Source of the DNA: Actinomycetota bacterium
GTDB lineage: Bacteria > Actinomycetota > Rubrobacteria > Rubrobacterales > Rubrobacteraceae
Reading direction: 5' to 3'
DNA: 23,117 nucleotides
NCBI GenBank assembly: GCA_020200675.1
Contig: JAIVIG010000111.1
Location: 1 to 23,117, forward strand
Part shown: positions 6,842 through 13,795 of the stretch, piece after piece
Layout of the letters: the number at the start of each line of letters is the position of its first letter
How positions within the stretch are numbered: the first letter of the stretch is position 1
Notes under the pieces: generated by a model
Seen by the model: the letters and a program-made list of their open reading frames with translations, nothing else
Told to the model about the DNA's origin: nothing
Database searches by the model: none
Made by a program: the position numbers and the translations under genes

Positions 6842-7198
6842 CTAGCCGGGCTCCTCGTAGTGAGCGCGCAGCCTCCGGTCGAACTCGCCGGAGAGGTCTT
6901 CGAGGGCGGGGGCGGACCCTATGGTTTCTCTGTCGTACGGCACGCGGACGCGTTTTTCTCCGGGGTCCACCTCGATCCTGTCGGCCGGGACGGTGTGCCC
7001 GTTGACGACCACGTATTTCAGGACGTCGCCAACCGCGTCGTAGACCGTCTCCTCGATCTCGCCGATATCCGTGCCCGAGGCGTCCTCCAGCTCGTAGCCC
7101 TCCATGATCGTGTACGGGTTCTGGTCGCTGGCGTCTTCGACGTCTTCTACGTCCGCGTCTTCATCCCTGAACGGGTCTCCTAAAAAGGGATTCTCCAA
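6842..7198 (-). CDS. PRC-barrel domain protein
   Basis: This 118-residue soluble acidic protein has an N-terminal disordered stretch (about 1-28), then a PRC-barrel-like beta domain (about 30-88): MEGYELEDASGTDIGEIEE, VYDAVGDVLKYVVVNG, DRIEVDPGEKRVRVPYDRE. PRC-barrel domains occur in photosynthetic reaction-centre H subunits, in RimM and in many short stress-related bacterial proteins, where they mediate protein contacts. The start is TTG 7198, with GGAGG 8 nt upstream. It is divergent from the membrane GGDEF-like gene and convergent with the shorter GGDEF-like gene. The precise role is unknown. Confidence 0.8.
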   Translation of the reverse strand: MENPFLGDPFRDEDADVEDVEDASDQNPYTIMEGYELEDASGTDIGEIEETVYDAVGDVLKYVVVNGHTVPADRIEVDPGEKRVRVPYDRETIGSAPALEDLSGEFDRRLRAHYEEPG

Positions 7199-7237
7199 GA
7201 TCGGAACCTCCGGGTGGCGAGAGCCTTTGCGTATGCG

Positions 7238-7243
7238 TATGAT
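7238..7243 (+). promoter_or_regulatory. -10 box for the membrane GGDEF-like gene (leaderless)
   Basis: TATGAT ends 8 nt before GTG 7252 and there is no Shine-Dalgarno in the short interval. A -35 is not obvious. Confidence 0.45.
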
Positions 7244-7251
7244 AGCCGGAC

Positions 7252-8241
7252 GTGAATGGTGGAACCAGCCGGGGGAGGAACGCCCGGGTCCTGAAGGGGC
7301 TGTCGCTCCTGTACCTGGGACTCGTGGTCGCGGCGCTCCTGCTCGTGCATGGGGAGTCGTACAGACCGCCCGTCTCCTACGTGCCGCTCTACCTGATATT
7401 TTCGGTGATCTTTACGGAGGCGGTCGCCCTCCTCTTGCTCCCGACGCGCCAGTTCGGCGAGGGGTTCTGCGCGGTCTTCTACGTACTTTACGCGGTCTTT
7501 CTGGCGGCGGCGGCGTTCTTTACGGGCGGCGTCTCGAGCGAGCTGTACGTGCTCTTTTTCCCGCTGATCCTCGCTCCGGCGCTGCACGGGTCGCGCCGGG
7601 TGGGCCTCCTCGCGCAAGGTGCTGCGTTGGTGAGCTACTTTCTGGCAATGCTTCCGGACACGCTGGAGGGCGTCGAGAACACCGACAGACCGGCACTGGT
7701 CTTCTTCAGGCTCGCGGCCTTTTTGCTGATGGGCGTCTTCGCGTTCGCGGCGGGCGGGAGGAGCGTGGCGGCCGGCGGCGAGGAGGGTTACGCCCCGGAC
7801 GAGGACGGTTCGGAGCTCCTTTTGGGGAGGGTCTCGGGAGAGCTCGAGGCGCGGCGCGGGGTGCAGGTCGGGGTCATCCTCGTGGACCCGGGGCGTCGGG
7901 TAGAGGACCTGAACCTCCTCATGCAACGGGTGCGGGCCAGGATCGGGGAACCCATCATGCTCGGCGAGGGCGCGGTCTTTGGGGTGGTCCTTGGCGGGGT
8001 GGACGACCAGACGCTCGAGAGCGCGGCCCGGCGGGCCCTGGCGACGGCGAGCTCCCTCGGGGCGGAGGAGACGCGGGCGGGTGGAGCCATCTACCCGCGC
8101 GACGCCCGCTCGGCGAACGACCTTCTGGTCGCTGCGGGGAGGGCGCTCGAGGCGGCCTTCGAGATCGAAAGCCCCAGCGCCATCGTCCTCGCCGGCCGGG
8201 GCATACCCGGGACCGGATCTTCTATGGGGGCCGCCCGTTAG
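7252..8241 (+). CDS. Membrane protein with C-terminal degenerate GGDEF-like domain
   Basis: The product has 329 residues. About five or six TM helices fill residues 14-170 (LSLLYLGLVVAALLLV, YVPLYLIFSVIFTEAVALLL, FCAVFYVLYAVFLAAAAFF, LYVLFFPLILAPAL, LLAQGAALVSYFLAML, LVFFRLAAFLLMGVFAFA). A cytoplasmic domain of about 130 residues follows with the layout of a GGDEF domain: VGVILVDPGRRVEDLNLLMQ, GEGAVFGVVLGGVDDQTLE, a strand GGAIYPRDA and a helix LLVAAGRALEAAFE. The GG[DE]EF signature and metal-binding residues are missing, so it is probably a sensor or a catalytically dead relative of diguanylate cyclases. The same type of domain is found in the small protein at 6328-6744. The GTG start is close to a TATGAT box, consistent with leaderless initiation. 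Confidence 0.7.
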   Translation: MNGGTSRGRNARVLKGLSLLYLGLVVAALLLVHGESYRPPVSYVPLYLIFSVIFTEAVALLLLPTRQFGEGFCAVFYVLYAVFLAAAAFFTGGVSSELYVLFFPLILAPALHGSRRVGLLAQGAALVSYFLAMLPDTLEGVENTDRPALVFFRLAAFLLMGVFAFAAGGRSVAAGGEEGYAPDEDGSELLLGRVSGELEARRGVQVGVILVDPGRRVEDLNLLMQRVRARIGEPIMLGEGAVFGVVLGGVDDQTLESAARRALATASSLGAEETRAGGAIYPRDARSANDLLVAAGRALEAAFEIESPSAIVLAGRGIPGTGSSMGAAR

Positions 8242-8332
8242 GAGTTACGCCAGGAGTCCGTTAAGGCGTTCGTGAAACCCATCGCCGGGGTTCATCGTAG
8301 GATACTCAGAAGGCCGAGGCGGTTTCGACCGA

Positions 8333-8341
8333 TGTTATAAT
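8333..8341 (+). promoter_or_regulatory. Extended -10 promoter of the pspA operon
   Basis: TGTTATAAT at 8333-8341 is a perfect extended -10 (TGn followed by TATAAT), which can work without a good -35 box. It lies about 50 nt before the pspA ATG, leaving a short leader. Confidence 0.65.
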
Positions 8342-8391
8342 CTCCGGCGAAAAGACGGGACCTACGAACCCTCTGGGGGTAGCGGTTAGAT

Positions 8392-9180
8392 ATGGGAAGG
8401 TTTACGAGGACGGTCCGGGGGTTCTTTGGCAGGTTCCTCTCCGGGGTCGAGCAGCGCAACCCGGAGATACTCCTCGAGAACGCCGTCCAGGATGAGCTCG
8501 ACAACCTCAAGAAGCTGCAGGTAGCGGCGGCACGCACGATGGCCTACGAAAAAATGCTGACGAACGACGCCGCCGAGAAGCAGAAGACGGTCATCGCCAG
8601 GGAGAGGCAGGCGCGGGAGCTCGCCGCCCGGGGGCAGCGGGAGGCGGCCATACAGGTCGTCCAGCAGAAACAAGAGGCGCAAGTTGGCCTGCAGGAGATC
8701 GAAGGTCGCCTCGACGAGGCCCGGCGCAACTCCGAGGAGCTGCAGCGGGCATTCCGGGAGCAGGAGCGCCGCTACAACGACCTCGTGCGCGAACGAGCGG
8801 CCCTCATGGAGGAGCACCAACGCTCGAAGGCCCTGCGCGCGGCCAACGAGGCGCGCGCGAGCATCTCGCTGACGGATTCCTCCCGCGACCTCGAGAAGGC
8901 GCGGCAGGCTATACGGCAGACCTCGTACGAGGCCCAGGCCGTCGGCGAGCTCGGTACGAGCGAGACGGAGCGTCAGATCGCCGCGGTCGAGACGGACGTC
9001 AAGCGCCTCGACGCCGAGCGCGAGCTGGAGATGATGGAGCTGCAGATGGGCCTCCGATCCTCCACTTCACTCGAACCGGGCGAGGAGACTGTACAAGAGA
9101 CCGATGTACAAGAGACTGAAGATCAAAACGTCCAACGGCTCGACGAGCGCAGGGCCGATCGCGGCGAAGGCGGCTCGTGA
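8392..9180 (+). CDS. pspA: PspA/IM30 (Vipp1)-family membrane-stress protein
   Basis: PspA/IM30 proteins are ESCRT-III-like coiled-coil proteins that assemble on the inner face of the membrane and protect it under stress. The 262-residue product starts with an amphipathic helix (GRFTRTVRGFFGRFLSGVEQ), then the typical segment NPEILLENAVQDELDNLKKLQVAAARTMA is seen in shortened form around residues 23-51. A long coiled coil follows to about residue 215, and a Glu/Gln-rich acidic tail ends the protein. Length is slightly above E. coli PspA because of the tail. ATG 8392 is the start. The stop overlaps the next start by GTGA, so it heads a three-gene translationally coupled operon with a two-TM protein and a J-domain protein. 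Confidence 0.88.
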   Translation: MGRFTRTVRGFFGRFLSGVEQRNPEILLENAVQDELDNLKKLQVAAARTMAYEKMLTNDAAEKQKTVIARERQARELAARGQREAAIQVVQQKQEAQVGLQEIEGRLDEARRNSEELQRAFREQERRYNDLVRERAALMEEHQRSKALRAANEARASISLTDSSRDLEKARQAIRQTSYEAQAVGELGTSETERQIAAVETDVKRLDAERELEMMELQMGLRSSTSLEPGEETVQETDVQETEDQNVQRLDERRADRGEGGS

Positions 9181-10601
9181 GCCGGTCGGTCGCCCGCAGG
9201 AGCAAGGGGAGGAGTTCGCGCGGCGTCTACGGAAGCCTCCTGCGCTTTGTGCCCTTCGCCTCGATGGCGGGGCTCGGTACGCTAGCTGCCGTCGATGGGC
9301 CCGCTCCTCTCGCTGTACTGTTCGGGATAGGCGCGGTTGTTTCGGGGCGGCGGCTTCTGGACCGGCGACGGAACGTGCGCAAGGAGCTGCGGCGCCGGGC
9401 GCGGGCGAACGCCGCGGAGCTCGGGCGGGTGGCGCGGACGGATAGTATCGCCGCGCCCCAGATGAAGCGGATCATAACGCTGCAGGACGGGTTTCTGGAG
9501 AGTTGGGAGCTCTTGCCCGAGGAGTATGGGCCGCTCCTTCTGGAGGACCTCTACACCGTCGTGGACGAGGTCGAGGCGTCGGCCCAGCTGGCGCGTCGCC
9601 GGTCGGCCTTGAGGCGGCATTTAGATAGCGTAGACCGACGGGCGATCGTGCGGCGCATCCGGGATCTGGAGAGGGAGGTCTCGAAGCTCGAGGAAGACTC
9701 GGCTCTCAGGTCCTCGTTCGGGGCGGCGCTCGAGGGGCGACGAGGGGAGTTAGCCGTACACGACGAGATACCGCGGGCGATAGGCCTGATCAACGCCCAG
9801 CTCGAAGGCATCGAGAGCCTGCTCGGCAACCTGCGCGGCGAGTTGCTCGCCCTCGACGCGAGTCCCGCCGCGATCTCTCCCGAGTCCAGGCTCGTCGGGC
9901 TCAAGCAGCGGGTCGCGATACTCGGCGGAGACGCGAACGAGGACGACACCAGGGTGTTCTCGGCCGAGGAGGTCGGGACGAGGAGGTCCGGAGGTAGGGA
10001 AGAGCCCGACGAAGTGGAGCAGCGGCCGCAGGGCTTCACCGTCGAACGGGCCGCCGAGGTCATCGACGATCTGCCGCCGGACGTTCCCCGGGAGAGCGCG
10101 CTCCGCATCGTGCGCGGGACGCTGACGGCCGCCGGTATCAAGGTCGAAGACCTCGAAAGGTCCACCCGTGTGCGGGAGTCGAAGCTCAACTCCGAGATGG
10201 ACCTCGCCCGGGACCGGCAGGAGGAGATCCGACGGGGAACCGAAGAGGTCGTGCGCTCGCTGGAAGAGGAGATAAGGAAGGCCCGGGAGGACCGCGACGC
10301 CGGCATCGCCCAGGAGGAGGATATGCTCTCCCGAGCCGCGGCGGGGATCGAGGGCATAAAGCGGGTGCGAGATTTCTTCGGCTTCCCAGAGCCGGAAGAA
10401 AAGGAGGAGGCTGCCGGCGCGGCGGAAGATTCGCCGGCAGTGGACGAGACGCGTGTCTTCGAACCCTTCGACGAGGACGAAACCCAGGTTATGCGCCGTC
10501 CCGACCTGATCGGCGGTGCGGATAGTCCCGCGAACGACGTCACTACCTCCGAAAACCCCTCTCCGTACCGCGACCGCTACGGCCCGACCGACGAACGTTG
10601 A
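9177..10601 (+). CDS. Two-TM coiled-coil membrane protein with repeated Asp/Glu-Thr-Arg/Gln-Val motifs
   Basis: This 474-residue protein, likely a partner of PspA, has two predicted TM helices near the N-terminus (about 19-38 and 43-58). Long charged coiled coils on the cytoplasmic side follow (about 62-225 and 335-385), with a helical segment TVERAAEVIDDLPPDVPRES (288-307) between them. Three short motifs of the form acidic-acidic-Thr-Arg/Gln-Val-Phe/Met occur in disordered stretches: around T258 (EDDTRVF), T425 (DETRVF) and T436 (DETQVM). They look like sites for Ser/Thr kinases read by FHA domains, which is inference. The GTG start at 9177 overlaps the pspA stop (GTGA), and the stop overlaps the next start (TTGA). 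No enzymatic motif is seen. Confidence 0.75.
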   Translation: MSRSVARRSKGRSSRGVYGSLLRFVPFASMAGLGTLAAVDGPAPLAVLFGIGAVVSGRRLLDRRRNVRKELRRRARANAAELGRVARTDSIAAPQMKRIITLQDGFLESWELLPEEYGPLLLEDLYTVVDEVEASAQLARRRSALRRHLDSVDRRAIVRRIRDLEREVSKLEEDSALRSSFGAALEGRRGELAVHDEIPRAIGLINAQLEGIESLLGNLRGELLALDASPAAISPESRLVGLKQRVAILGGDANEDDTRVFSAEEVGTRRSGGREEPDEVEQRPQGFTVERAAEVIDDLPPDVPRESALRIVRGTLTAAGIKVEDLERSTRVRESKLNSEMDLARDRQEEIRRGTEEVVRSLEEEIRKAREDRDAGIAQEEDMLSRAAAGIEGIKRVRDFFGFPEPEEKEEAAGAAEDSPAVDETRVFEPFDEDETQVMRRPDLIGGADSPANDVTTSENPSPYRDRYGPTDER

Positions 10602-11083
10602 GCATCCCGCGCCGCCTGGGGCGCCTCGCCCGGGGCTTCGTCTTGAACATAAACGACGATCGTCTCAGAGCGACCGTCCGCGTCGGCCGCGAGCGCGGCG
10701 AGACCCTTAAAGACGCCCTGGGAGCCGCCTGGCGCGGCGCCGCCGAGGAGTGGCGCTCCGCCACCGAAGAACGCGCCTCCGAAGAGGAGAACCAGGCCTC
10801 CGCCGGTCGGGCCCGGGAGCGTTGGTCGGAGGCGCGGTGGACCGCCTCCTCGCCGCGTTACACGCCGAGACAGTACCCGCCGCACGTGCTCGCCGCCTAT
10901 AACAGGCTGGGTCTGGGCGCGGGCAGCTCCCTGGATGAGGCCAACAGAAAGCGTCGCGAGCTCGTCAAGCGGTACCATCCGGACCGGTTCGCGGAACCCG
11001 AACAGAGGGTGCGCGCCGAGAGGCTGACCGCGGAGATCAACGCCGCGCACGATATCATCGAGCGCCACCTGCTTCGTAAGTAG
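10598..11083 (+). CDS. C-terminal J-domain (DnaJ-like) protein
   Basis: This 161-residue protein has a basic amphipathic N-terminus (MSIPRRLGRLARGFV), a charged helical middle (about 34-82) and a C-terminal J domain (about 95-158). The J domain has the invariant HPD at 127-129 (KRYHPDRF) between helix II (SLDEANRKRRELVKRY) and helix III (RAERLTAEINAAHDIIERHL). J domains stimulate the ATPase of Hsp70/DnaK. No Gly/Phe or zinc-finger region is present, so this is a class III type that probably delivers DnaK to a particular client. The client is likely the PspA assembly, because the start codon TTG overlaps the upstream stop and no other start fits. It is the last gene of the PspA operon. Confidence 0.85.
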   Translation: MSIPRRLGRLARGFVLNINDDRLRATVRVGRERGETLKDALGAAWRGAAEEWRSATEERASEEENQASAGRARERWSEARWTASSPRYTPRQYPPHVLAAYNRLGLGAGSSLDEANRKRRELVKRYHPDRFAEPEQRVRAERLTAEINAAHDIIERHLLRK

Positions 11084-11148
11084 CTAAGCCTGCTTTTGCG
11101 CCTCCGGGCACCTTTTCTCCGGTGGGAAGCTACCCTTTTCCGCGTACA

Positions 11149-11172
11149 CTCTCCTTCGGGACCGAAGGAGAG
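11149..11172 (+). promoter_or_regulatory. 11-bp hairpin covering the Shine-Dalgarno of the LLM oxidoreductase remnant
   Basis: CTCTCCTTCGG (11149-11159) pairs perfectly with CCGAAGGAGAG (11162-11172). The 3' arm contains the first part of the Shine-Dalgarno region AAGGAGAGGAGG (11165-11176) in front of GTG 11182. It may be the terminator of the pspA operon, a translation-blocking hairpin, or both. Confidence 0.5.
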
Positions 11173-11181
11173 GAGGCCGGT

Positions 11182-11960
11182 GTGCGTTACGGGTTTATCG
11201 TTCCGAAAGGAGATCCGCGCATCGTCGCGGGGCTCGCGCGCGAGGCGGAGGACGCGGGCTGGGATGGCGTCTTTTACTTTGACGCCATCTGTATAGGTGA
11301 AGGGATGGAGATCTACGACCCGTGGGTGGTGATGTCGGCAATAGCAATGCGGACCGAACGCGTCCGCCTGGGTGCTATTCTGACGCCACCGGCCCGTCGC
11401 CGGCCGTGGAAACTCGCCCGCGAGACCGTAACGCTGGACCACCTCTCCGGTGGTCGGGGGAGCCGACGGACCACAAGGTCCGCGCGCAGCTGCTGGACGA
11501 GAGTCTGGAGATCCTGACCGGGTTGTGGAGCGGCGAGCCTTTCGGCTACGAAGGCGAGCACTACCGGTTGGAAGAGATGACCTTCCTGCCGCCCCCGATC
11601 CAGTCGCCGCGCATCCCGATCTGGGTGGTAGGTGCCTGGCCGAGCAAGAGGTCCATGAACCGCGCGCTGCGCTACGATGGATTGCTAGCCTACACAACCC
11701 GCGGGGAGGTTGCGCCCGAGGACATCCGGACCATGAAGGCGTACGCGGAGGAGAACCGCTCTTCGGATACCCCATTCGACGTCGTGTGGGAGGGTCAGAC
11801 GCCGGGGGACGATCCCGGGCGGGCCGCCTCGATGGTGCGGCCCTTCGCAGAGGCGGGAGCGACGTGGTGGATCGAATCACCCTGGTTACCTCCGAACGAG
11901 CCCGAAGACCTACGCCGCCGCATAGAAGCCGGACCGCCGTGCGTCGAACTCCTTAGCTGA
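11182..11960 (+). pseudogene. F420-dependent LLM-class oxidoreductase, frameshifted by an internal deletion
   Basis: The reading frame from GTG 11182 encodes the N-terminal part of a luciferase-like (LLM) flavin/F420 oxidoreductase: RYGFIVPKGDPRIVAGLARE, AEDAGWDGVFYFDAI, YDPWVVMSAIAMRTERVRLG and LARETVTLDHLSGGR. At about 11455-11459 it should continue with the conserved strand of the LxLGVGLG type, but this is missing. The family-like sequence resumes in another frame at 11457 (GEPTDHKVRAQLLDESLEI, LTGLWSGEPFGYEGEHYRLE, PRIPIWVVGAWPSKRS) and ends at 11960. About 20 codons are lost together with the frame, so no complete enzyme can be made as the sequence stands. The 3' end overlaps the convergent sortase gene by 8 bp. 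An assembly error cannot be excluded. Confidence 0.8.
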
Positions 11961-12585
11961 CCAATTCTCCGCGTATTATGAGGCGGTTTTCGAAGGTCGG
12001 GATGGGGGTGCAGGTCTGCAGGGAGATGGTGGTCTTGCCGGGGAGGGGGTGGGTGACCCAGTAGTCTTCGGGCTTGACGGTCACGCGATCGTAGACCTCG
12101 AAGCGATATTCGTTGGCCGCCTGGTCTTTGGCGATGATCTCGTCCCCCGGCTTCAGCTTGTTTAGCTCGTAGAAGACGTAAGGGGTCCTCGTCCAGAGGA
12201 AGCCCAGGGCGTGCCCGACGAGGAAGGTGTTCGAGCCCTCCTCCCAGGGCACGCCGCTCTCCTCGAGGCGGATTATCCCCTCCCGGTCCAGGGCCACCTG
12301 GCTGTCGGCGGTCGGCACCGGGATGTCCTCCAGGCCGAGCTTCGGTACCGTGAGCGTCATAGTCCCGCCGGTCGCGTTGCCCCTGTCTTGCAAGCTAGCC
12401 CGCTGGGAAGGATCCGGCCGTTCACCCGTCGGGCTCTCGCCGAGTAGCTTCCGGGCGTTCTCGATCTCCACCGGACTTAACTTCGCCGAAGCCGTCTCCG
12501 TCTTCGGGTAGGCCGGTAGCGCCGCCAACCCCAACAGCGCGAGACAGACTAGAAGCACCGAAACTCTAAGACTCTTGAACACCAC
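11953..12585 (-). CDS. Class E sortase
   Basis: Sortases are membrane-bound transpeptidases that attach surface proteins to peptidoglycan. The 210-residue product has an N-terminal TM/signal anchor (about 6-26), a linker and a sortase beta-barrel (about 75-210). The catalytic residues are H125 in FLVGHALGF, C192 in SLQTCTP and R201 in ENRLIIRGE. The sequence around DREGIIRLEESGVPWEEGSN is typical of the actinobacterial class E group, whose substrates usually carry LAxTG. No clear substrate with a canonical motif lies in this window. GTG 12585 lies 5 nt after a perfect TATAAT (12596-12591), so the mRNA is probably leaderless; a second GTG follows directly. A second sortase gene lies upstream in the same direction. 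Confidence 0.9.
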   Translation of the reverse strand: MVFKSLRVSVLLVCLALLGLAALPAYPKTETASAKLSPVEIENARKLLGESPTGERPDPSQRASLQDRGNATGGTMTLTVPKLGLEDIPVPTADSQVALDREGIIRLEESGVPWEEGSNTFLVGHALGFLWTRTPYVFYELNKLKPGDEIIAKDQAANEYRFEVYDRVTVKPEDYWVTHPLPGKTTISLQTCTPIPTFENRLIIRGELVS

Positions 12586-12590
12586 CGGGG

Positions 12591-12596
12591 ATTATA
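12591..12596 (-). promoter_or_regulatory. -10 box of the first sortase gene (leaderless)
   Basis: Perfect TATAAT on the minus strand, ending 5 nt before GTG 12585 and 8 nt before the second in-frame GTG. No Shine-Dalgarno is present. The roughly 230-bp stretch from 12586 to 12818 contains no convincing gene. Confidence 0.6.
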
Positions 12597-12818
12597 TGTT
12601 GCTATGCGGACAAACGGTAGCTTCTAGCAGTCAGCCATCAGCAGGTAGTGGGCAACGTAAGGCTCGTACGCTAGAGAAAGCGTTTGGGGGGAGCGGCAAA
12701 CAATTCTCGACCTCGCGCGACGGACGAGCGGCTGTTCGTACGATTGTTGTATCTTCGTCGTCGAAAGACGTAACGTTCGTGAGCTTTCAGTGATGTGCCA
12801 AGACCAAAGAGCTGACGG

Positions 12819-13718
12819 CTATTTCACCCGCTCTGCCCGGATTATGAGGCGTTTCGCGAAAGAGGGGGCGGGGTAGCAGGTCTGGAGCGAGATGATCTCT
12901 TTGCCGGGGACCGGTTCGGTGATCCAGACGTCCGTGGGGTTGACGATGAAGTACCGGTAGGCGCGGTATTCGTAGGTTCTGCCTAGAGCGTCGCGGAGGG
13001 TGATCTTGTCTCCCTGCTGGAGGCCTTTGAGGTTGTGGAAGACGTTCGGAACACGGCTCGCGTCGTAGTCCGCCGCGTGGCCGACGATGTACGTGTTCGA
13101 GCCGCGCTCGTAGGGGAAGCCGGTCCCGGAGAGGTGCATGATCCCCTCCCGGTCCAGGTAGGACTGATCGGGGGAGTCCCCGACCGCCACATCTTCGATC
13201 CCCAACCGAGGTATCGAGAGCAGCAGCCTCGTATCACGCGGTTTACGCTCCTCGACGGCCGCCGGCGGACGAGCCTTGGAAGCTTTGCTCTCGGGGGCTC
13301 TCTGAACGGGGGCCTTCCGCTTGGGAGGTTTCCGTTCGGGAGGTTCCCGGGCGGGAGGTTTCGACTCGGGAGCCTTTCGCGCCGGCCCGGGGAGCACGTC
13401 GACGGTCGTCGCCCCCGCTCGCACGCGGCGCTCCGGTTCCTTCTTCCGCGGCTTCCGTTCGGGCTCCGGGGCGGGCGCCGGCTCTTCGGGGGCTTCTCTC
13501 TCGATGGTAAGTTTGTTGAGGGCGAGCTTCTCGTAGGCAGATTTTCTGGTCTCTCTGGTCGCCTTTGTGGGTGGCTCGGGGGGTTCCTCTACCGCGGGGG
13601 CCGTCTCGGCGGGACGCGGCTCCGATCTGGCGTCTTGCGGCGTGGGCAGTACCGGTAGTATGAGCGATGCTATCAGTACCACCGCCAGGACCAACCCGTA
13701 TGTTCGCAAGCCCTCCAA
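12819..13718 (-). CDS. Class E sortase with long Pro/Arg/Lys-rich linker
   Basis: The product has 299 residues, with an N-terminal TM anchor (about 6-24). A Pro/Glu/Lys/Arg-rich linker of about 135 residues contains repeats of the type PPxRKPPKRKAP and probably spans the cell wall. The catalytic domain starts at about 163. Catalytic residues are H214 in YIVGHAADY, C281 in SLQTCYP and R290 in FAKRLIIRAE. The linker is much longer than that of the neighbouring sortase, so the two may act at different depths in the envelope. The two domains share DREGI, ERGSNT/EEGSNT and GKxxISLQTC and are probably old duplicates. The TTG start at 13718 is uncertain; TATACT lies 9 nt upstream and a Shine-Dalgarno is lacking. 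Confidence 0.88.
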   Translation of the reverse strand: MEGLRTYGLVLAVVLIASLILPVLPTPQDARSEPRPAETAPAVEEPPEPPTKATRETRKSAYEKLALNKLTIEREAPEEPAPAPEPERKPRKKEPERRVRAGATTVDVLPGPARKAPESKPPAREPPERKPPKRKAPVQRAPESKASKARPPAAVEERKPRDTRLLLSIPRLGIEDVAVGDSPDQSYLDREGIMHLSGTGFPYERGSNTYIVGHAADYDASRVPNVFHNLKGLQQGDKITLRDALGRTYEYRAYRYFIVNPTDVWITEPVPGKEIISLQTCYPAPSFAKRLIIRAERVK

Positions 13719-13727
13719 TGCCGGACA

Positions 13728-13733
13728 AGTATA
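13728..13733 (-). promoter_or_regulatory. -10 box of the second sortase gene
   Basis: TATACT on the minus strand, ending 9 nt before TTG 13718, compatible with a leaderless or very short-leader transcript. Confidence 0.4.
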
Positions 13734-13783
13734 GGGGACCCGCGCTCTATGCGGCTACCGGCGTAAAGGGTCTTCCTTGCGGT

Positions 13784-13789
13784 TAGAAT
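13784..13789 (+). promoter_or_regulatory. -10 box of the tyrosine recombinase gene (leaderless)
   Basis: TAGAAT ends 6 nt before ATG 13796 and no Shine-Dalgarno fits. The geometry matches the ligA and sortase starts. Confidence 0.45.
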
Positions 13790-13795
13790 ACCCGC

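Noticed and set aside
12597..12818. Small gene at 12575-12793 on the plus strand
   Set aside because: Composition is unlike the neighbouring genes and there is no ribosome site or family resemblance; it overlaps the sortase promoter.
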